The notes under the pieces: model-generated
Told to the model about the DNA's origin: nothing
The model's input: only the letters and a program-made list of their open reading frames with translations
Databases searched by the model: none
Shown here: positions 58,346-64,000 of the stretch, in pieces
How the letters are laid out: the number at the start of each line of letters is the position of its first letter
Numbering within the stretch: the stretch's first letter is position 1
Assembly: GCA_030068145.1 (NCBI GenBank)
Contig: JAPJBO010000409.1
Location: forward strand, 1-64,000
Direction of reading: 5' to 3'
Length of the DNA stretch: 64,000 bases
DNA from: Diplonema papillatum
Lineage: Eukaryota; Euglenozoa; Diplonemea; Diplonemida; Diplonemidae
Made by a program: the position numbers and the translations under genes

Positions 58346-61300
58346 TCTTTTCACGGCGGTTATTGGAGTAAATTGTGTCTATCTGTTTCCTTGTCAGCCT
58401 AGGAATTCTGATCAATCTACCAGTGGCTGTGTGTTTTCCGGCGCCAGATTGCTAGGACTAAGAAGCTCGCTCGAGACTCCAACATTTTCAAAGTGACTCG
58501 GTAAAGGCGGCGTTTTCCTTCGATAAACAATCTCCGCGGGAATAGCTTTTCGCGGGAACAGGTCACTAAAGCTCGCCCGAAGAAAAGTCTCATAGCGGCC
58601 GCGAAAAGAGACGGGCGACCATTGTTGGCGCCGGAAGCAAAGACCGAACGCGCTGCAGAAGCCAGCGACACCCAGCAGTGTCGTCACGAAGCGGAGACAC
58701 GGGTGTTTGTATTAAAGGTTGCATATTTTCCTGGTTTCTCGGGTGAAAACCGTATGTGTTTAATGCTTAGAACAAGCATTGTGTCTTCTTTGAAGAAATA
58801 TGAAAACGGTTCTTCGCGGGGTGGGGGCGTTTTCTTTCTGGGCGTTAACCACCTAACAGTGTTAACATCTAAAATAATACCCATTAATGTTAACGTCTTA
58901 GTATTGTTAACATAATTATTTATTTTTTCCGGCAGTGCGTGTCTGCTGCTTGAATGGAACAGAGCAGGTCAACGCAGTCAGCCGCACAAAAGCGATAGCT
59001 TCTCGCCAAGCTTGTTGCCGGTTCTGCTCAGGCTGCCACAGCCAATCCCGTTCATAGTTCGCCCCGCTTGGCTACCTCAACCCGTCGCAAGCAACACTTC
59101 GTGGCATCGAATTTCAAATTGATGTGCCCGATCTCACTTGCCGAAAGACAGTACGACGCGAGAGAATCGCCACACGCATCCAGGACGGGCAGCTGCCACG
59201 TCAACCCAGTCGTCCATCTGCGATCTTGAGAATGGCTTCCGACGGCAGGACAGCTTCTTCACCCCGTCACAGTGCCGTTGCCGGAAACTTGCACTGTAAT
59301 GTAGTTGTTCACAGCTATGTAAAGTTCACCCACGCGGCGTTGACTGTGGCTGGTCTGTGAAAGGGCATCGATATTGCTTGGATCTCAGTGGTGTCATCAG
59401 GTTCTTCATGTAGCTCGCTGACCATGAGAATCAAGCCAGTTTGTCAGTGAAGTGTCTTCTACTTCAGCGTCATCGGTCATTGACGATGAGCATGACTGCG
59501 AGCACTCGTCCTGCGGAACGACGCGCACTTCCTTCAGTGAGCGTTCGGCCTGAAGCTCGTGCAGCGCGCCATAGAAATAATTGCGTCCATTTGCACTTTT
59601 TGTACTGCAAAAATATGGCCGGGTGCACCAAAAGGTAACAATACAGGGGGGATAACCGAGTATTGTTTACAAAGCTAAATAAACCCTACTATTGTTTACA
59701 CTAATCGGGAGGGGGGTTTAACATATCCGTGACGTGCTTGTCATGCATTGTACTTGTCATATGACAGGTACGACGGACTCGTCGGTGAATGCGGTACCCC
59801 CGGCTTGGTCAGTGATGGGTTCGCACGGCCGCGCGGCGCAGTGTAGCCAGACGGCGCCGATTTTCAAAAAAAAAAAAAGACAGGCGCTGTGCCGGGTGAT
59901 CGTTTTCCCACTTGTATTTACCCTGTGTATATTCAGGCAAGGAATTCTGATCAACACCACCAACACACGCTGTGCGTCTTTTTTTAGCCTGCACAATACA
60001 TTGAAGGGCAACCCGCAAGATTGCTAGCACTAAAAAGTGCGCACGGCCGCACGGCGTGCACACGGATAAGGCAACGAGTACAGAGCAGTCCACGCGCAGA
60101 CGAGCTGTGAAGCGGCCCGCGTCGCAGGTGGCACCAACGGAAGAAGCCCGTGCAGCAGGGAGTGGAGACGAGGAGATGCAAGACGAAGGAGAAGCGCGAA
60201 GCGACCAGCCCGGACGGACCAGCAAGACGCAAGACCAGGCGACTAAGAGAAGGACGGGGACGCGACCCAGAGACCCGGGCTAAGTAGCCTGGAACTAGTG
60301 TGATGGACCTTTCTTCGAGGGGGCATGCCGTGCGCACCCATCACTGGTTTAGGTAGGGTTGTGGCCGAAACCCCCCAAAAGTCATGAAAAGCGACCTAAA
60401 GTCGAAGTGGGGTCTCTTTTTTGCGCGTTTGAATCGACAAGGCCGTTGGTGGGGTGCTTCGAAACGCAGTTTTCTGGCCATGCGCCCGTACGTATGACAA
60501 GCACGTGGAGAACGCAATGAGATAAAGTCCTGCCTGTAGACATCAGGTGCCTTTCGGCCGCCCGGGATGGAACTGCTCTCTCCCTTGTCTCCTAGACTTG
60601 CAGCTTGTTGGTTGCAGTTGAATAAGTAGTCGAATCAGATCGATAGATGCCTTTTTCTTTTCCCCCATGTTTTCAGAGAGAGGGCGATGCGAGGAAAGTA
60701 TAACGCCCTTGCAGGGAATGCAGTGCACAACGCCTCTCTCGTTTCTTTTCGGTTGCTTGTTTTAAGGGTAAAAACTCGTTTTAAAACTCGAAGGTGACTT
60801 GCGCAACTGAATTTCTTCGTGTCCACAATGGTGGGGCGCGTACGAGTGCGCGGAATTGTCGGCCGCTGAAGCACGTTTCGAGCTCAAATGCCAGAAATTG
60901 GTGAGGTGGCTTTGCCCCCACGGTAGTCGCAGCAGTGCTTGCTGTCTGCAACAAGATAGTGCTGGATAGACATGTGCGGATAGGCGAACCGCGGCATATG
61001 AAGGGAGCCTGTCGATGATTGCAATTATTCTTCTTGAATGAGGAATGTCTGGTGTGGCGCAACGAATCAGCTTGCACTGATTACGTCCCTGCGATTTGTA
61101 CACAGCGCCTGTCGTTGCTACACAGATTGGCTGCTAGAGAGCTTGGGAGAGGGAACCTCGTTCTTGGCACAACAAGTTCAGCGCCCAATCAGGCACGCCC
61201 TTCACCCGAGATGTCCTATGCGAGAGCTCACGTGCGCTGCTTGTTCGAGGGAAGACTGCGCGAGAGCACGCGAAAAGCGAATAAATATGCGATGCGTCTA

Positions 61301-61892
61301 CTGGGAGCGCCAGCCAGCAATGAACTCCGCTGAGGTGTGGCTGGTGATGCGTCAAAAGCTGTGGTTTGCGATGCTTTCGAACAAATGTGAAGAAGGGGGT
61401 TTGCCTAGAGGCTGTTCGTGTTATTCTGCAGATGATGCTTCGAGCTATAGCTGTGTCCATTCCGCCAACGTTTCGAGGGACAACGGTTTGCATACCGCGC
61501 AGAAAACAACAGCCTCGAGCCGGAAACTGGTCGCAGACAGATTGAAGGCCCCCTCGTAGTCCAAGGAGCCGTTCTATGTCTTCTTCAACGGGTTCAGCCA
61601 TTGTCGTGTGGTTACTGAACACCGAACGGAATCGGCGGACAATTTGTTTGGGACAGAGTCGGCAATGTCGAACAGCAAACAGCCTATTTATAATTGTCAG
61701 CGGTGCGGCGTTAACCGAGGACCCTGTGTGTGCCTTTTGAGAAGGTATATCAGCGGTGCTCGGCGTCATGGTCGAGGACCCGGCGTTTGCTTGCTGGAAC
61801 TGCAGCAGTACGGTCGGCAGACAACCTCGGAGCTTGGGTGTTCCAAGGAGACGACTTCACGGTGTCCTCGTCGACTTTCACACATGTCAACG
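58346..61892. other. Intergenic region before the RING genes
   Basis: No gene is recognised. GTTAAC-containing AT-rich blocks cluster at 58850-58918, and ATTGTTTAC blocks at 59670-59700. GGAATTCTGATCAA at 58401 and 59941, and GCCTGCACAATACATTGAAG near 59988, are dispersed repeats. A Lys/Arg/Glu-rich plus frame at 60056-60283 has no ATG at its start. Minus and plus frames at 60635-61769 lack features. Confidence 0.45.
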
Positions 61893-62760
61893 TTCACAGT
61901 GTTCTTTACATCGTGGTCGAGAACTCGCTTCGTGCGTATTGAACAGGGGCAGCAGTTTGACTGCACTGCAACGTCAGAGCCCGGCGAGACGCGTCGACTT
62001 GTTTGTGTCTATTGCGCCACAGGTCGAGGACCTGTTTTCCGGCGTGGGGAACAGCCTCCTGCTGAGTCGCGAGCACGCATCGACTTGGTGAGCGTCCGCC
62101 GCGTCGTGGGCGGAGGACGCGTTGGTGTCGACCGACGGGGCTCGGCAGCTGGGCCGGGTCACCTGCTGGCAGCACACGGGGCAGAGCTGCGACCGCTGCA
62201 GCCAGCCGTCGATGCAGGTGGTGTGGAAGTAGTGGCCGCAGGACGCGGTGCGGATCGAGTCGCCGGCGAGGTACGTCTCTAGGCTCACGGCGGGCTCGGT
62301 CGTCGCAAGTTGCGTCACTGTGTTCTTTACATCGTGGTCGAGAACTCGCTTCGTGCGTATTGAACAGGGGCAGCAGTTTGACTGCACTGCAACGTCAGAG
62401 CCCGGCGAGACGCGTCGGCTTGTTTGTGTCTATTGCGCCACGGGTCGAGGACCTGCTTTCCTGCTGTGCAAAAGGAATACGTGACCCTTCGCGAGCGGAC
62501 GCGAGACTACGCGTCGACTTGGTGAGCGTCCGCCGCGTCGTGGGCGGAGGACGCGTTGGTGTCGACCGACGGGGCTCGGCAGCTGGGCCGGGTCACCGGC
62601 TGGCAGCACATGGGGCAGAGCTGCGACCGCTGCAGCCAGCCGTCGATGCAGGTGGTGTGGAAGTAGTGGCCGCAGGACGCGGTGCGGATCGAGTCGCCGG
62701 CGAGGTACGTCTCTAGGCACATGGGACACTCTTCGGTTTCAACCACGCCGGACTCGGTTT
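61893..62760. repeat. Tandem duplication covering the 3' half of the RING gene
   Basis: The blocks starting GTGTTCTTTACATCGTGG at 61896 and 62320 are close copies through the RING coding part, with indels in the middle (62030-62090 against 62460-62515). Confidence 0.85.
61974..62290 (-). pseudogene. Truncated RING-H2 copy lacking the first Cys pair
   Basis: Minus-strand copy of the RING end (LETYLAGDSIRTASCGHYFH through CPVCCQ). The N-terminal half is absent, and EPAVSLETY replaces EECPMCLETY, so the first two zinc ligands are gone. It cannot form a normal RING, and the gene's start is missing. Product of the local tandem duplication. Confidence 0.75.
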
Positions 62761-63097
62761 TCGCAAGTTGCGACACGACGGTGTGGTCCTCGAGTTCTTG
62801 CTGGGAAACGCCCATCGGTTTAGGCTTCAAAGACGGCTGGAAGTGGAAGCTGTGGGCGTGGTGGAACGGCAGCGCGTGGCTGAGCGAGTGGTGAATCGCG
62901 TGCAGCCGCAGGAGCTGCGGGTTGCTGCCGGCCGACTGCTGCTGGCTCTCTCGGATCATCGAAGAGTGCCGCGCGTGGCTCAGCACCACGATCGTGCGCT
63001 GCCCGCTCGCCGACGAGCGCGCGCTGCACGACGCCGCGGGGTCCTCGGGCTTCGTCGACGCCGTCGTCACCCCGGCCGTGCTCACACCACACCCCAT
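62507..63097 (-). CDS. RING-H2 protein, probably N-myristoylated (E3 ubiquitin ligase type)
   Basis: 196 residues from the ATG at 63097. I chose this start because it gives MGCGVSTAG, a good myristoylation signal (Gly2, Ser6) with Cys3 available for palmitoylation; the frame is open 41 codons further upstream. Residues 45-105 are His/Ser-rich (HAIHHSLSHALPFHHAHSFHF). The RING-H2 domain near residues 123-163 has C-x2-C-x14-C-x1-H-x2-H-x2-C-x10-C-x2-C with the Trp of GWLQRS before the last pair, as in E2-binding RINGs. It probably acts as a membrane-attached ubiquitin ligase; partners are unknown. The C-terminus is Ala/Asp/Ser-rich. A decayed partial copy follows downstream. Confidence 0.82.
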   Translation of the reverse strand: MGCGVSTAGVTTASTKPEDPAASCSARSSASGQRTIVVLSHARHSSMIRESQQQSAGSNPQLLRLHAIHHSLSHALPFHHAHSFHFQPSLKPKPMGVSQQELEDHTVVSQLAKTESGVVETEECPMCLETYLAGDSIRTASCGHYFHTTCIDGWLQRSQLCPMCCQPVTRPSCRAPSVDTNASSAHDAADAHQVDA

Positions 63098-64000
63098 TGC
63101 TGCGACCTCTTTTCGGCGATCGAGGCTTTCGCCGATCAAACGGTTGTCGGATGAGGCTCTCTTCCCGGGACACTGCGCGTGAGCAGCTCGACCCGTCTGC
63201 GACTGGTACTGCGCACGCACTCTACGCTACAGTACGCGGCTTCGCGGATAGACAGAGAATAGAGAAAAGAGAGAGAGACAACGACCCCGCTCGGGTTGGG
63301 ACCGAAGGTCAGTCGATTCAGCAGTAGGCTGTCAGAGAGTTGACCGCTCTGGCTGCCTTTCGCTGCGCGGCCGCAGTCGCGTGCGAGCAGGAAAATGTGG
63401 CGGGGAGCGTCGAACAGGGGGGAGGGAGTATTTCTTGGGAATGAAGGGGGGTGGGAAGAGCGCAAGTCGAAAATCAGCGCAGAGAGAAAAGTGGGAGACA
63501 ATCGCCTCCTCTCTCTGTTATGATGTGGAATGGGGTTGCGCTTCGTGTGCGGTTCGTGCGGACGCGAGCTTTGCCTTTTTGGTACAGTGGTTATTTCTTC
63601 TACTAGGCTGTGGCACGGTTGCTGTGTGCGGGGGGGAAGAGGGTGTGTGTGCGTATTTTCCTCTGTTTACCTCTCTGTTTGTAGGAATAGGAGGGGTGCT
63701 TCGCTTTCCTGCACGTTGTTGCTTTATGAGAGAAAGCACTTCGGGCTGTGGGGTTCTGGAGTTTGGGACATTCGGCAAAAAAAAAAAAACTGCGGGATGT
63801 GTTCTGCTGTTCATTTCGTGGCTGATTCTTGACTAATCACTACCCCCGGATATGAACCACTTGAAAACTGGAAATTGTCTGGCATCTCCTCGTGAGTCCT
63901 GAACCCCTGAGACTGTTCCTTTTAGCGGCTATCGGTTGATGTAGATTTGCGGCAAGGTGCAGACTGAATAATCTACACCTGGTGTATCTACACCTGGTGT
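63098..64000. other. Intergenic region upstream of the RING gene, to window end
   Basis: No gene is supported. A 151-codon plus frame at 63381-63836 begins at GTG and reads through an A-run. The window ends in two perfect copies of ATCTACACCTGGTGT (63971-63985, 63986-64000), possibly the start of another array. Confidence 0.5.

Noticed and set aside
58850..59710. Inverted-repeat element bounded by GTTAAC and GTTTAC blocks
   Set aside because: The arms match only in short AT-rich pieces; not better than chance by eye.
63381..63836. 151-codon plus frame with a hydrophobic stretch
   Set aside because: Starts at GTG, reads through an A homopolymer, lies opposite the strand of all real genes and has no domain.

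Overview
The window looks like nuclear DNA of a protist with large, repeat-rich intergenic regions and GC-rich, apparently intronless genes. Every host-type gene I can support lies on the minus strand: four secreted KatG-like peroxidase copies, an S28 serine peptidase, a coiled-coil protein, an ADCK1/UbiB-type kinase, an SGNH-hydrolase-like protein, a 2,456-residue helical-repeat protein and a RING-H2 protein. Long one-strand gene blocks, near-identical tandem genes and few introns fit a euglenozoan (diplonemid-like) genome, or less well a dinoflagellate. This assignment is inference; I found no rRNA, spliced-leader or tRNA gene to prove it.

Layout. 1-11,336: tandem array of 3.46-kb units, each with one KatG-like gene and a 2.1-kb spacer; the first copy is cut by the window edge. 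The array ends in a decayed piece of an S28 peptidase gene. 12,984-14,441: intact S28 peptidase. 15,703-19,420: nest of 5'-truncated non-LTR retrotransposons that all entered one site; the same site is used again at 43.9-44.3 kb. 19.5-23.3 kb: plus-strand ruins of mobile genes, including a C2H2/C2HC finger and a Helitron-like Rep N-terminal region. 23.7-26.1 kb: an unrecognised ORF and the coiled-coil gene. 29.2-30.9 kb: ADCK1-like kinase. 34.3-35.2 kb: SGNH-like protein. 36.0-43.4 kb: giant helical-repeat gene.

46,987-51,257: the most striking object, a 4.27-kb foldback-type element. Terminal inverted repeats enclose two opposed arrays of a 41-bp repeat (about 39 copies one way, about 31 the other) around a short loop. 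One arm carries a clean 674-bp insertion holding an RNase H remnant and two 145-bp direct repeats. 54,519-56,080: a second palindromic element whose arms are arrays of a palindrome based on CTTGTTATATAACAAG, with poly-G/poly-C outer edges and a small basic ORF inside. 61.9-63.1 kb: RING-H2 gene plus a partial tandem duplicate of its 3' half.

The host genes do not form an obvious pathway. The KatG array and the S28 peptidase are both secretory. The array is physically tied to S28-derived DNA, so local rearrangement probably shaped that end of the window. Most of the rest is a mosaic of short dispersed repeat families that recur in several intergenic regions.
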